Below are positions 50,589 through 59,410 of a stretch of DNA of 64,000 bases, in pieces (positions within the stretch are counted from its first letter, which is position 1; every line of letters starts with the position of its first letter). A program made the position numbers and the translations under genes. Under the pieces are notes generated by a model. That model searched no databases, was not told the origin of the DNA, and saw only the letters and a list, made by a program, of their open reading frames with translations. The DNA is from Martinezella dioscoreae (GTDB lineage: Bacteria; Pseudomonadota; Alphaproteobacteria; Rhizobiales; Rhizobiaceae). Where the stretch lies: positions 1-64,000 of the forward strand of contig NZ_BLAJ01000011.1 of NCBI RefSeq assembly GCF_009176305.1, written 5' to 3'.

Positions 50589-51656
50589 GTGTCGTTTTCG
50601 GACGAGATCGCCGGTTCGCGACGCTGGCCGGTTGCCGCGAAATCCGTGTGTTTCATTGCGATGGTCGCGGGTCTGCTTTCGGGCTGCGGTTCCGGAAATG
50701 ACGCCGACGAGCGTGGCAAGGCGGCAATTCAGGCCCAGGTCATTTCCACCTTCAAACGAGGCTCGGATCAAACGCGCTTCGGCGCGCTGGAATTTCTCGG
50801 CGGTCTTGAGTTCAGCTCGGACAATGCGTTTCTCGGCGCTGTTTCGGCCATTCGTTTTCGTGACGATCAACGGCGGTTCATTTCGGTCCTGGATACCGGC
50901 CACTGGTTCACCGGCACCATCGAACGCGACCAGGAGGGGCGGCTGAAGGGGATCAGCGATGCGCGGATTGCGCCTATGATCGACCGCTTCGGCGAGACGG
51001 ATGCGGGCGATGGGGTCATGGATGCCGAAGGCTTGGCGCTGCGCGGCAATCACGTCCTCGTCAGCTATGAACAATATCACCGCGTCGATGCCTATCCCGA
51101 TCCAGGCTTTGAGATTTCGCCGCCCGATGGCAGCATGCCCGTTCCTATCCCGAGATGGGAACTGCGGTCCAATCGCAGCCTCGAGGCACTGATGATCGCG
51201 CCGCAGTCGAGCCCGCTTGCCGGCGGGGCTGTCATCGTCGCCGAAGACAGTCTGGACGATCAGGGTAATCTGTTCGCCGCCGTTCTGGACGGGCCGCTTC
51301 AGGGGCGCTTCACCGTGAGACGCCATGGCGGCTTCAATGTCAGCGACGGCGTCTTTCTGCCTGATGGTGACCTATTGCTGCTGGAGCGGCGCTTCGGGCT
51401 GATCCATGGCCTCGGCGTGCGTATCCGCCGCATCGTCGGTGCTCACATCAAGCCGGGCGCTGTCGTGGACAGCAAGGTGATTTTCGCGGCTGGCTCGGGA
51501 GATCAGATCGACAATATGGAGGGCCTGGATGTCTTCCACGCTGCCGATGGCTCCCTGCATCTTGTCATGGTCTCGGATGACAACCATTCAATTCTGCAGC
51601 GCAGCCTGATGCTGGAGTTCAAGCTGCATGATGACAATATCGTCAGCCAGAATTGA
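50589..51656 (+). CDS. phytase-esterase-like lipoprotein
   Basis: This 355-residue protein has an N-terminal signal with a lipobox (VCFIAMVAGLLSGC) after a basic RRWPVAAK stretch, so it is probably a lipoprotein. The body matches the 'esterase-like activity of phytase' family: FGALEFLGGLEFSSDNAFLG, DAEGLALRGNHVLVSYEQYHRV, AEDSLDDQGNLFAA and DNMEGLDVFHAADG are the repeated blade-like motifs of a propeller. Family activity is poorly known. The start at 50589 is a GTG without a clear SD, so it is uncertain. It follows cobT by 38 bases and may be read through from it, but a shared role is not suggested. Confidence 0.78.
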   Translation: MSFSDEIAGSRRWPVAAKSVCFIAMVAGLLSGCGSGNDADERGKAAIQAQVISTFKRGSDQTRFGALEFLGGLEFSSDNAFLGAVSAIRFRDDQRRFISVLDTGHWFTGTIERDQEGRLKGISDARIAPMIDRFGETDAGDGVMDAEGLALRGNHVLVSYEQYHRVDAYPDPGFEISPPDGSMPVPIPRWELRSNRSLEALMIAPQSSPLAGGAVIVAEDSLDDQGNLFAAVLDGPLQGRFTVRRHGGFNVSDGVFLPDGDLLLLERRFGLIHGLGVRIRRIVGAHIKPGAVVDSKVIFAAGSGDQIDNMEGLDVFHAADGSLHLVMVSDDNHSILQRSLMLEFKLHDDNIVSQN

Positions 51657-51755
51657 GAGCGGGCGAGCGGTCTGGTTCTCGGCCGCTGGCCATCCTTCTT
51701 TATCAGGAAATGGTGCCGCGCGTCATATTGAGTCGCGCAGCGGATCATTTGGCTG

Positions 51756-52391
51756 TCAGGCAGTCGGCGCCTGCGACATCGGCTTCAGCATGTTCATCAG
51801 CGCGCCATAGGGCAGCAGCATCACGAGGCCGACGGTCACCTTGACTGAGAAATCGCCGATCGCCCAGGATACCCAGCGCGGGGCCGAGGTGGAGAAAGCG
51901 CCGAGGATCGGAGCCCAATCGATCGCGAAGGGATCGTTCGGGCCGAAGAAGACGAAGAAGGGCGCGAAGGCGAAGGAGAAGAAGATCAGAGTGTCCAGCA
52001 TCGAGCCGATGAGCGAACCGAACAGCGGCGCGCGCCACCAGGCCATGCGGCGCAGGCGGTTGAAGACCGAGATGTCGAGCAGCTGGCCGGCAAGATAGGC
52101 CGAACCGGAGGCGATCGCGATGCGCGGCTGGGCCGTGTAGAACGACAGCGCGACACCGACGACGAAGCCGGCAAAGACGACCTTGCGCGCGGCCTTGGGG
52201 CCGAACTGGCGGTTGGTCAGATCAGTGATGAGGAAGGCGACTGGATAGGTGAAGGCACCCCAGGTGAGGATATCCGCGAGATTGATGCCGGCGAGGCTGA
52301 CCTGCAGCGGATACTGCACGAGGATGTTGGAAGCGACGACGACCAGCGTCATCAGCAGAACGTAGATAAGGGTATGACGTATCGTCAGCAT
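51756..52391 (-). CDS. queuosine-precursor transporter, YhhQ/VUT family
   Basis: This 211-residue membrane protein has about six segments. WGAFTYPVAFLITDLTNRQFG is the signature of the VUT_1/YhhQ family (P..FL..D..N..FG), and ISVFNRLRR and IGSMLDTLIFF fit too. E. coli YhhQ imports the queuosine precursors preQ0 and preQ1 for tRNA modification. The RBS CAGGAT lies before a run of A residues and the ATG. It lies downstream of rpmB on the same strand, with the rpmB terminator between. No queuosine synthesis genes are in the window. Confidence 0.88.
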   Translation of the reverse strand: MLTIRHTLIYVLLMTLVVVASNILVQYPLQVSLAGINLADILTWGAFTYPVAFLITDLTNRQFGPKAARKVVFAGFVVGVALSFYTAQPRIAIASGSAYLAGQLLDISVFNRLRRMAWWRAPLFGSLIGSMLDTLIFFSFAFAPFFVFFGPNDPFAIDWAPILGAFSTSAPRWVSWAIGDFSVKVTVGLVMLLPYGALMNMLKPMSQAPTA

Positions 52392-52437
52392 TTTTTTATC
52401 CTGGGAGATGCCACCAGTTGAAAGAAACCGGACATGG

Positions 52438-52471
52438 AAAAGGGCTTGTCCGGATATGATCCGTACAAGCC
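52438..52471 (-). terminator. rho-independent terminator of rpmB
   Basis: On the minus strand GGCTTGT-A-CGGAT and ATCCG-G-ACAAGCC pair in a 13-bp stem with one mismatch and a 3-base loop, followed by CTTTTCC. It lies 37 bases beyond the rpmB stop. Confidence 0.82.
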
Positions 52472-52508
52472 TCTTAGCCGGTATGAAATCGCGAAATGCT
52501 AGCGCCGC

Positions 52509-52808
52509 TTAGGCAGCAACGGCAGCTTCAGCGGACTTCTTGACGATCTGGCGACGCAGCAGGCGAGCGCGCATGCTGAGTTCGTTTTCGCTTGCCTTCA
52601 GGAGGAAAGCGTCCAGACCACCGCGATGCTCGACCGAACGCAGCGCTGCAGCGGAAACGCGCAGGCGATAGCGCTGGCCGAGAACGTCGGAAATCAGCGT
52701 GACCTGGCAGAGGTTCGGCAGGAACCGACGCTTGGTCTTGTTGTTGGCGTGGCTAACGTTGTTGCCCACGAGGACGGCCTTGCCGGTCAATTCGCACATG
52801 CGGGACAT
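52509..52808 (-). CDS. rpmB: 50S ribosomal protein L28
   Basis: This 99-residue protein is bL28: MSRMCELTGKAVLVGNNVSH is the family N-terminus, NKTKRRFLPNL and RLRVSAAALRSVEHRGGLDAFL follow, and the C-terminal extension ending KKSAEAAVAA is usual in alpha-proteobacteria. The ATG at 52808 follows GTAGGTG. The frame is open well upstream but that part is not L28-like. It has its own terminator and stands alone, as rpmB often does in this group. Confidence 0.96.
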   Translation of the reverse strand: MSRMCELTGKAVLVGNNVSHANNKTKRRFLPNLCQVTLISDVLGQRYRLRVSAAALRSVEHRGGLDAFLLKASENELSMRARLLRRQIVKKSAEAAVAA

Positions 52809-53045
52809 GGTACACCTACTTTTGTTTTTCTCGGCCATCGGATAGACATACCGGGCAAAACCCGGCGCGCAATCCAACAGGCCATAATTGGAAAGTTGCG
52901 GTTCTATAGTCAGAGAGGCTGGCCCCGTCAAGCCAAACCTTGTGTTTTCCCGCAATTCCGTCAAAAAGCTGCTGTTGTCTGACGCTCGCAGCAGGCGAGC
53001 AAAGCAACTATATAACTTGCCTGATCCTCGTTGAAGGCCCTGATC

Positions 53046-53822
53046 ATGGTTCAAATTCGGAAGTGGCTTCTTATTTCAGCGATCGTCGCGTCAATGCCGT
53101 CGATGGCACTGGCCGACGTGCTGCGGCATGAAACGCGCTATCGCGTTTCGCTGGCCGGCCTGCCGATCGCCAGGGCGGATTTCAAGACCGAGGTCACGGG
53201 CAAACAGTTCACCATTCGCGGCGATATCACCTCGGCAGGCCTTGCGGATCTCGTTACCTCGATCGATGCGAAGACCGATGTGACTGGGGTCGTCAACGAC
53301 AGTAAGCTGCAGGCGACCCACTACACGCTCTTCTACAAGAGCGGGAAGAAAGAGCGCACCTATGATGTCGCCTATACCAACGGCAATGTGACGTCGAATA
53401 CGATCACGCCCGAGCCGAAGCGTCCGGACACCTGGGTCCCCATCACGGAAAGCGACTTGAAGTCCGTGCTCGATCCGATATCGGGCATGATCTTCCCGAT
53501 CACGCCCAGCCTGAACCTCTGCAACCAGACGCTGGCCGTCTTCGATGGCGAGATGCGCATGGATCTGAAGCTGTCGCCAAAGGGATCGCATCCTTTCTCG
53601 ACCGATGGCTTCAAGGGCAAGACCATTGCCTGTGGCGTGCGCTTCACGCCGAAGAGCGGCTACAAGAGCACCCGCAAGGATTATCTTTACCTCGCCAAGA
53701 GCGACAATATGGAGATCTGGTTCGCCAAGGCGGATACGATGAATGTCTATGCCCCGGTCTACGTCCGCATCCCGACGCAATACGGAACGGTGACGATTAC
53801 GGCCGTAAAATACGGCAGCTAG
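53046..53822 (+). CDS. DUF3108 periplasmic protein
   Basis: This 258-residue protein has a signal peptide (WLLISAIVASMPSMALA, cleavage before DVLRHE) and a DUF3108 domain (ETRYRVSLAGLPIARADFKT, then DIDAKTDVTG-like SIDAKTD, and PVYVRIPTQYGTVTITAV at the end). The domain is beta-rich and resembles a lipid- or OMP-handling fold, and its function is not established. The ATG at 53046 follows GAAGG by 9 bases. Divergent from rpmB, it stands alone ahead of a large inverted repeat. Confidence 0.85.
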   Translation: MVQIRKWLLISAIVASMPSMALADVLRHETRYRVSLAGLPIARADFKTEVTGKQFTIRGDITSAGLADLVTSIDAKTDVTGVVNDSKLQATHYTLFYKSGKKERTYDVAYTNGNVTSNTITPEPKRPDTWVPITESDLKSVLDPISGMIFPITPSLNLCNQTLAVFDGEMRMDLKLSPKGSHPFSTDGFKGKTIACGVRFTPKSGYKSTRKDYLYLAKSDNMEIWFAKADTMNVYAPVYVRIPTQYGTVTITAVKYGS

Positions 53823-53873
53823 ACCGGCTGCTGTTTCACGGAAACGCTTGACGATTCTCGCCGTTGTTTCTAC

Positions 53874-53912
53874 GCAATTCACGAAAATTGCTGTACATTT
53901 TCGTGGAATTGC
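53874..53912. promoter_or_regulatory. large imperfect inverted repeat before the exporter
   Basis: GCAATTCACGAAAAT (53874-53888) and ATTTTCGTGGAATTGC (53897-53912) form a 15-bp dyad with one extra G in the right arm and an 8-base centre. It lies 52 bases after the DUF3108 stop and 45 bases before the exporter start, so it can be either a regulator-binding site or a terminator; no T-run follows on the plus strand. Confidence 0.55.
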
Positions 53913-53956
53913 TTTGGCGGGCTGGGGACGTCCGCGGCGATAAGCTGGGGGCAGGG

Positions 53957-54856
53957 ATGAAATTTCGCGCGACGTTGACAGGCTTTTCAGCCATTCTGAT
54001 GTGGTCGTTTCTGGCGCTTTTGACCGTTGCCTCCGGCAAGATGCCACCCTTCCAGCTGCTCGCCGTCTGCTTTGCGATCGGCAGCATTCCGGGCATCATC
54101 GTTCTTCTGTTGAGGCCCGAGCGGTTGCAGCTGCTGCGCCAGCCGGCCAAGGTCTGGATCACAGGTATTGCCGGCTTGTTCGGCTACCACTTTCTCTATT
54201 TCACGGCATTGCGTCACGCGCCGGCGGTGGAGGCGGGCCTGATTGCCTATCTCTGGCCATTGCTGATCGTCGTCGGCTCCGCATTGCTGCCAGGTGAGCG
54301 GCTGCGCTGGTATCATATTGTCGGCGCACTGATGGGGCTTGCGGGCACGGTTCTGATCGTCGGCCGCAACGGCTTTCATTTCGAAGGCGCCTATGCCGTC
54401 GGCTATGGCGCGGCGTTTCTCTGTGCCTTCACCTGGTCGGGCTATTCCTTGATAACGCGCCGCTTCGAGGCCGTTTCCACAGATGTCGTCACCATCTTCT
54501 GTCTGGTCACGTCGATTCTCTCCTTTTTCTGCCACCTTGGCCTGGAGGAGACGATCTGGCCGGAGAGCATCTCCCAGTGGATCGCCGTTCTCGGCCTTGG
54601 CCTTTTTCCGGTCGGAGCCGCCTTCTATGCCTGGGATTATGGCGTCAAGAACGGCGATATCCAGATCCTCGGCGCGGCAAGCTATGCCGCACCGCTGCTC
54701 TCGACGCTGATCCTGACGTTGTTCGGTTTTGCCGAGCCGAGCTGGGGCATTGCGCTTGCTTGCCTGCTCGTGACGGGAGGTGCGGTGCTGGCCGCCCATC
54801 GCATGATCCTGCGCCGGGATGATGTCGTGCGGACGCAGGCGGAAGCGGCGGAATAG
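53957..54856 (+). CDS. EamA/DMT-family exporter, YddG-like
   Basis: This 299-residue inner-membrane protein has ten hydrophobic segments as two EamA repeats. MKFRATLTGFSAILMWSFLA starts it, and ALRHAPAVEAGLIAYLWPLLIVVGSA matches the aromatic-amino-acid exporter YddG type. GAAFYAWDYGVKNGDIQILG is the second-repeat motif. YddG exports phenylalanine, tyrosine and tryptophan, and paraquat. The in-frame start at 53864 lies across the inverted repeat and is unlikely; the ATG at 53957 follows a GGGGGCAGGG run. hisC-tyrC lie 4 kb away, but a link is only suggestive. Confidence 0.85.
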   Translation: MKFRATLTGFSAILMWSFLALLTVASGKMPPFQLLAVCFAIGSIPGIIVLLLRPERLQLLRQPAKVWITGIAGLFGYHFLYFTALRHAPAVEAGLIAYLWPLLIVVGSALLPGERLRWYHIVGALMGLAGTVLIVGRNGFHFEGAYAVGYGAAFLCAFTWSGYSLITRRFEAVSTDVVTIFCLVTSILSFFCHLGLEETIWPESISQWIAVLGLGLFPVGAAFYAWDYGVKNGDIQILGAASYAAPLLSTLILTLFGFAEPSWGIALACLLVTGGAVLAAHRMILRRDDVVRTQAEAAE

Positions 54857-54877
54857 CTCCGCCGCCCTCGCTGCCGT

Positions 54878-56035
54878 TTATTTCTTGAAGACTTTTTCCA
54901 GGAAGGCCGCGAGCGACGGCCGCCAGACATCCATCTCATGCTGGAGGTCGGGGTATTCATGGTATTCGTGCTTGATCTTCTTGGCGTCGAGCGTCGCCTT
55001 CAAGCCGGCTACGTCCTTGCCGACGATCTGATCCTTGCTGCCGACGGTCACTGTGAAATTATGCAGCGCCTTGTTGATCTTTTCCGGTTCGTTCAGCACG
55101 GCATCGACTGTCTTGTTCGGGACGGTCGTCGTGCTGACGCCGCTGAAGGTTGCGACCCAGCCGAAGGTATCCAGATGTGAAAGGCCGGATACGAGAGCCT
55201 GATAGCCGCCCTGCGACAAGCCGGCAACGGCGCGGCCGCTCGCCTCGTTTCGCACCCGATAATGCTTCTTCATGTAGGGGATAAGGTCTTCCGTCAGCTC
55301 GCGATCGGCTGCCTCGGCATTGGCCGGATAGAAATTCGCGCGACGATCGGCGGCGGGGAAGTTTTCGGCGATCGCATTCGGCACGTCGGTTTCCGTATCC
55401 GGAATGACGACGATCATCGGCTCGATCTTCTTTTCGGCAAGGAGATTGTCGAGGATCTGCGGCGCGCGGCCCTGGAGCACCCAGGACCCCACGGTATCGC
55501 CGAAGCCGTGATAGAGGTAGAGCACCGGCAGCGGCTTGGAGGAATCGGTGTAGCCGGGCGGCGTGTAGACATACATCTGCCGTTCCGAATCGAGCGCCTT
55601 GGAATGCAGGGTCACCAGCCGCAGGTCGCCATGCGGCACGTTGCGGATATCAAGAATGCTGCCGGGCACTAGGATCAGGCTGGTATTGACCTGCCGTTGC
55701 GGCTTCGGCGCATTGGTGCCGGTGTCGATGCTGCGGAAGCCGTCGACGTTGAAGTAATATTCGTAGAGGTTCGGCTTCAGCACCTCCGTCTTCGCGCTCC
55801 ATGTGCCATCGTCGCTGCGTTGCATGGCGAGGGGATCGCGCGAGCCCAAAGTGACCGAAACCGCTTTTGCCGCCGGCGCATAGAGGCGGAAGGTGATAGA
55901 CCCATCCTTCTCTACCGCGGTCACGAAGTTCTTCAGTGGCTTGTCGGCCGGCGGCGAGGCCGGAGCATCAAGGGCAAAGACAGGGGCGCTCATGACGCAG
56001 CCTGCTGCGACGAGCAAAGGAAACAACAAACGCAC
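54878..56035 (-). CDS. secreted esterase, Fes/XynZ-like
   Basis: This 385-residue alpha/beta hydrolase has an N-terminal signal peptide (LLFPLLVAAGCVMSAPVFA), an immunoglobulin-like E-set domain (ITFRLYAPAAKAVSVTLG, also found in glycogen-branching-type enzymes), and an esterase domain. The nucleophile is in GLSQGG (GxSxG), the oxyanion region is YLYHGFGDT, and the His lies in LQHEMDVW. Such proteins act on feruloyl, acetyl or siderophore esters outside the cytoplasm. The GTG at 56035 is 7 bases after a very strong GGAGGAGG, which decides the start over the frame opening at 56068. Convergent with the exporter. Confidence 0.85.
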   Translation of the reverse strand: MRLLFPLLVAAGCVMSAPVFALDAPASPPADKPLKNFVTAVEKDGSITFRLYAPAAKAVSVTLGSRDPLAMQRSDDGTWSAKTEVLKPNLYEYYFNVDGFRSIDTGTNAPKPQRQVNTSLILVPGSILDIRNVPHGDLRLVTLHSKALDSERQMYVYTPPGYTDSSKPLPVLYLYHGFGDTVGSWVLQGRAPQILDNLLAEKKIEPMIVVIPDTETDVPNAIAENFPAADRRANFYPANAEAADRELTEDLIPYMKKHYRVRNEASGRAVAGLSQGGYQALVSGLSHLDTFGWVATFSGVSTTTVPNKTVDAVLNEPEKINKALHNFTVTVGSKDQIVGKDVAGLKATLDAKKIKHEYHEYPDLQHEMDVWRPSLAAFLEKVFKK

Positions 56036-56169
56036 GAAAAAACCTCCTCCGGATGAATCAATTTTCACTTTCCCCGTGTAAAGCTGACACAGCGCGTCGC
56101 TTTTTCAAGACCGTCGCTGCGCGCTGTCTGGCCGCATCCTGCGTGATGTCAATGAAAGGTAGAAAAGGG

Positions 56170-56595
56170 TCAGTCTGAGGCCGGCTTCCAGTCAGGTGGC
56201 GCCATCTCGAAGCTCGAAAATTCGAAGCCGGGTGCGACCGTGCAGCCGACGAGCGTGAATTGCCCGAGGCTTTCGGCCGACTGCCACCAGTTGGCCGGAA
56301 TGATCGCCTGCGGGCGCTCGCCCTTTGCCAGATCCATGCCGAGAACGAGTTTTTCACTCGCCTTGCCGTCGGCCGAGCGATGCAAAGCGAGGGGGGCGCC
56401 GGCATAGTAGTGCCAGACCTCGGCGGCGTCGTGCACCCGATGCCAGTGCGAGCGCTCGCCCGCCTCCAGCAGATAGTAGATGGCGGTGGAGTGGCCTCTC
56501 GTGCCGCCGTTCTCGTCGCGAAACGTCTGCACGTACCAGCCGCCTTCCGGATGCCGCTGCATGGAAAGCGTTTCGATGATCTCTTTTGCCTGCAT
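56170..56595 (-). CDS. cupin-fold DUF985 protein
   Basis: This 141-residue protein of the cupin_5/DUF985 family has LSMQRHPEGGWYVQTFRD at the N-terminus, TAIYYLLEAGERSHWHRV with the metal-type His pair, and EVWHYYAGAPLALH as the second cupin motif. WWQSAESLGQFTLVGCTVAPGFEFSSFEMA ends it. The molecular function of the family is not established; some members resemble sugar epimerases. Its ATG overlaps the gloB-like stop by one base (TGATG), so it is translationally coupled and probably serves the same process. Confidence 0.88.
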   Translation of the reverse strand: MQAKEIIETLSMQRHPEGGWYVQTFRDENGGTRGHSTAIYYLLEAGERSHWHRVHDAAEVWHYYAGAPLALHRSADGKASEKLVLGMDLAKGERPQAIIPANWWQSAESLGQFTLVGCTVAPGFEFSSFEMAPPDWKPASD

Positions 56596-57365
56596 CAGAA
56601 ATTGTCCTTGCGCTTGCGGATCTCGGCGAAGACTTCTTCGTTGCTGCGGCTTTCCATCAGCAGATGGCGGCGGATTGCCGGATCGGCGGCGCGCAGGAAC
56701 GGGTTCGTTTCCTTCTCAAGCGCCAATGTCGTCGGGATGGTGAACTTACCCTCCGCTCTCAATGCCTCGATATCGGCGGCGCGCGCCTTCAGCCGCTCAT
56801 TGTCGGGATCGATGGTCAGTGCGAAGCGGGCGTTGGAGAGCGTATATTCATGGCCGAAATAGACGGCTGTTTCATCCGGCAGCACGGCGAGCTTCTGCAG
56901 CGAGGCCCACATATCCGCTGCCGGCCGTTCGAACAGGCGGCCGCAGCCGAGCGCAAACAGCGTATCGGCAGCAAAGAGCAGCTTGTCGTCGGCAAAATGA
57001 TAGCAGACATGGCCGGCGGTATGCCCGGGCGTTTCGATGACATTGACCGTATGGCCGGCGAACTCGAACGTATCCCCATCAGCGACGGCGCGATCGAGGC
57101 CCGGAATGGCGACGGCCTCGTTGATCGGGCCGATGATCTCGCAGCCGAACTGCTCCTTCAGCGCCAGGTTGCCCTCGACGTGATCGGTATGGTGATGCGT
57201 GGTCAGGATATGGCTGATGGTCCAGCCACGACGATCAGCGGCCTTCAGGATCGCATCTGCTTCCGGAGCGTCGATCGATGCCGTCAATCCGGTTTCGGGA
57301 TCATGGACCAAGACGCCGTAATTGTCGGAACGGCAGATAAAAATCTCTAATTCCAATGGTTTCAT
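56595..57365 (-). CDS. gloB: hydroxyacylglutathione hydrolase (glyoxalase II)
   Basis: This 256-residue metallo-beta-lactamase-fold hydrolase cleaves S-lactoylglutathione to lactate and glutathione in methylglyoxal detoxification. The zinc motif THHHTDHVEGN (His57, His59, Asp61, His62) is followed by TPGHTAGHVCYHF, FAADTLFALGCGRLFE and VYFGHEYTLSN, all typical of GloB. The C-terminal HAGH domain ends with NPFLRAADPAIR. The ATG at 57365 gives the family length; an extension open to 57554 overlaps the divergent methyltransferase and is unlikely. First gene of a two-gene unit with the cupin. Confidence 0.94.
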   Translation of the reverse strand: MKPLELEIFICRSDNYGVLVHDPETGLTASIDAPEADAILKAADRRGWTISHILTTHHHTDHVEGNLALKEQFGCEIIGPINEAVAIPGLDRAVADGDTFEFAGHTVNVIETPGHTAGHVCYHFADDKLLFAADTLFALGCGRLFERPAADMWASLQKLAVLPDETAVYFGHEYTLSNARFALTIDPDNERLKARAADIEALRAEGKFTIPTTLALEKETNPFLRAADPAIRRHLLMESRSNEEVFAEIRKRKDNF

Positions 57366-57454
57366 GATCGAAATCGTCCTCATCTTTTCCGTGAGTAGAG
57401 AATGTAAGCCGTTCGGCCTTGAAGTCCAACGTTCGGCTGATAACATTTGTTTCG

Positions 57455-58198
57455 ATGCATACCGATATTGTCGATCTCCGCCAGTTTTATCATTCCGAGC
57501 TTGGTCGCTTGGCGGAGCAGTCGATTGCCATGGCGCTTTCTTCCATCTGGGCACGTATGCCGGAGGAGCGGCTCGTCGGCCTTGGCTATGCCGTGCCCTA
57601 TCTCGATCGTTTTCGTGCCGATACCGAACGCACTTTCGCCTTCATGCCGGCGGGGCAGGGCGCGGTGAACTGGCCTATGGGGTCGGCCTCGACGACAGCA
57701 TTGATCTTCGATGAGGAATTGCCGCTGCCCGACAGTTCGATCGACCGCGTGCTGATGGTGCATTCTCTGGAGTTCGCTGAAAGCCCGCGCGAGACGCTGA
57801 AAGAGCTTTGGCGCGTTCTGGCGCCCGGCGGCCGGCTTGTTATTGTCGTGCCGAACCGAACCGGCGTGTGGGCGCGCATGGAGCATACGCCGTTCGGCTC
57901 CGGCCGGCCCTATTCGCGCGGCCAGCTGACGTCGCTGCTGCGCGAAACAAACTTCACGCCCGGCGCGACCGCCGAAGCGCTGTTCTTTCCGCCCTCGAAG
58001 CTGCGCACGGTGCTGCGGCTGCGCCGCGCATTCGAGCGGGTTGGCCGCACCCTGTGGCCGGCGTTTTCCGGCGTCATCATCGTCGAGGCGCAGAAACGGC
58101 TTTATCAGGGCCTGCCCGTTGCCGTTCGTGCCTCGCGCCGCGTCTTCGTGCCGGTGCTGGCACCGCGTGGCATACCGACGACGCGCGATGGCGCGTGA
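57455..58198 (+). CDS. class I SAM-dependent methyltransferase
   Basis: This 247-residue methyltransferase-11-type protein has the post-I region LPLPDSSIDRVLMVHSLEFA and the motif WRVLAPGGRLVIVVPNRTGVWARMEH. The usual glycine-rich motif I (GxGxG) is weak; the N-terminus reads RLVGLGYAVPYLDRF. The C-terminal 60 residues are basic, with a repeated RRAFERVGRT pattern. The substrate is unknown. It is divergent from gloB with 89 bases between, and upstream of hisC on the same strand. The ATG at 57455 has no clear SD. Confidence 0.82.
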   Translation: MHTDIVDLRQFYHSELGRLAEQSIAMALSSIWARMPEERLVGLGYAVPYLDRFRADTERTFAFMPAGQGAVNWPMGSASTTALIFDEELPLPDSSIDRVLMVHSLEFAESPRETLKELWRVLAPGGRLVIVVPNRTGVWARMEHTPFGSGRPYSRGQLTSLLRETNFTPGATAEALFFPPSKLRTVLRLRRAFERVGRTLWPAFSGVIIVEAQKRLYQGLPVAVRASRRVFVPVLAPRGIPTTRDGA

Positions 58199-58300
58199 CG
58201 CTTTCGTCGTAGCGCCGACACTCGACAAATTTGTCAATCCGCATTAATGCGACGGGGTGTCATAAACCGGAATTTTCCGGCGCTTCCCAAGGTCGATCCC

Positions 58301-59410
58301 ATGAGCATGGAAATGAGCAAGCCCGTCCCGCGTCCCGGCATCCTCGATATCGCGGCCTATGTGCCGGGCAAGGAGCATGCGCCGGGCGTTGCGCGCGTGT
58401 TCAAGCTCTCCTCGAACGAGACGCCGCTTGGCGCCAGCCCCAAGGCCATCGAAGCCTTCCGGGGCGCTGCCGGCAATCTCGAGCGCTATCCGGACGGACA
58501 GGCCAAGGAATTGCGCCAGGCGATCGCCGATGTGCATGGGCTGAATGTGGCCAATATCCTCTGCGGCGCCGGCTCGGACGAGTTGCTTGGCCTGCTCTGC
58601 CACACCTATCTCGGCACCGGTGACGAAGGCATCATCACCGAACACGGCTTCCTGGTTTACAAGATCCAGATCATGGCCGCCGGCGCGACGCCGGTCACCG
58701 TTAAGGAGAAGGATTGCACCGTCGATGTCGACGCGATCCTCGCGGCAGTCACGGAGAAGACCAAGATGGTCTTCATCGCCAATCCCGGCAATCCGACTGG
58801 AACCTATGTGCCGGTCAGCGAGATCCGTCGCCTGCAGGCGAGCCTCCCGAAGCATGTCATTCTCGTGCTCGACGCGGCCTATGCCGAATATGTTCGCCGC
58901 AACGATTACGAAGCCGGCCTTGAGCTCGTTTCGGCGAACCAGAATGTCGTCATGACCCGTACCTTCTCCAAGGTCTATGGCCTGGCAGCCCTTCGTATCG
59001 GCTGGATGTACGGGCCTGTCGATATCATCGATGCGATCAACCGCGTGCGTGCTCCGTTCAATCTGAACAGCGCCGCCATTGCCGCCGGAGCGGCTGCCAT
59101 TCGCGATCTGGCCTTTACGGAAAAGGCTGTGGCACACAACACGCTCTGGATCGAGAAGATGACGGCTGCGCTCGAAGCCCTGGGCCTCAGGGTGACGCCG
59201 TCGGTTGCGAATTTCGTCCTGATCCATTTCCCCGATAGCGACGGCAAGCGTGCGGCCGAGGCCGATGATTTCCTGACGAGCCGCGGCTATATCCTGCGCG
59301 CTGTGCGCGCCTACGGCTTCCCGAATTCGCTGCGCCTGAGCATCGGTACCGAAGAGGCCAATCTCGGCGTCATCGACGCTCTGACCGAGTTTATGGGACG
59401 CAAGGCATGA
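58301..59410 (+). CDS. hisC: histidinol-phosphate/aromatic aminotransferase
   Basis: This 369-residue PLP aminotransferase has KLSSNETPLGASPKA at the N-terminus, GAGSDELLGLL, NPGNPTGTYV, LDAAYAEYV and the PLP lysine in TFSKVYGLAALRIG (Lys near 224). It interconverts histidinol phosphate and imidazole-acetol phosphate, and members beside tyrC usually act on aromatic keto acids too. It precedes the prephenate dehydrogenase gene with an ATGA overlap, a pairing that supports the aromatic role. The ATG at 58301 follows CAAGGTCG; a start at 58247 is also open. A second hisC elsewhere is likely but cannot be seen here. Confidence 0.92.
   Translation: MSMEMSKPVPRPGILDIAAYVPGKEHAPGVARVFKLSSNETPLGASPKAIEAFRGAAGNLERYPDGQAKELRQAIADVHGLNVANILCGAGSDELLGLLCHTYLGTGDEGIITEHGFLVYKIQIMAAGATPVTVKEKDCTVDVDAILAAVTEKTKMVFIANPGNPTGTYVPVSEIRRLQASLPKHVILVLDAAYAEYVRRNDYEAGLELVSANQNVVMTRTFSKVYGLAALRIGWMYGPVDIIDAINRVRAPFNLNSAAIAAGAAAIRDLAFTEKAVAHNTLWIEKMTAALEALGLRVTPSVANFVLIHFPDSDGKRAAEADDFLTSRGYILRAVRAYGFPNSLRLSIGTEEANLGVIDALTEFMGRKA

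Noticed and set aside
52392..52437. Possible preQ1-I riboswitch before the YhhQ-type transporter (short CTGG/CCAG stem then an A-rich tail before ATG)
   Set aside because: The stem is only 4 bp and the pseudoknot pairing expected with the 3' tail is not visible. Only 45 bases remain after the rpmB terminator. A covariance search could revive it.
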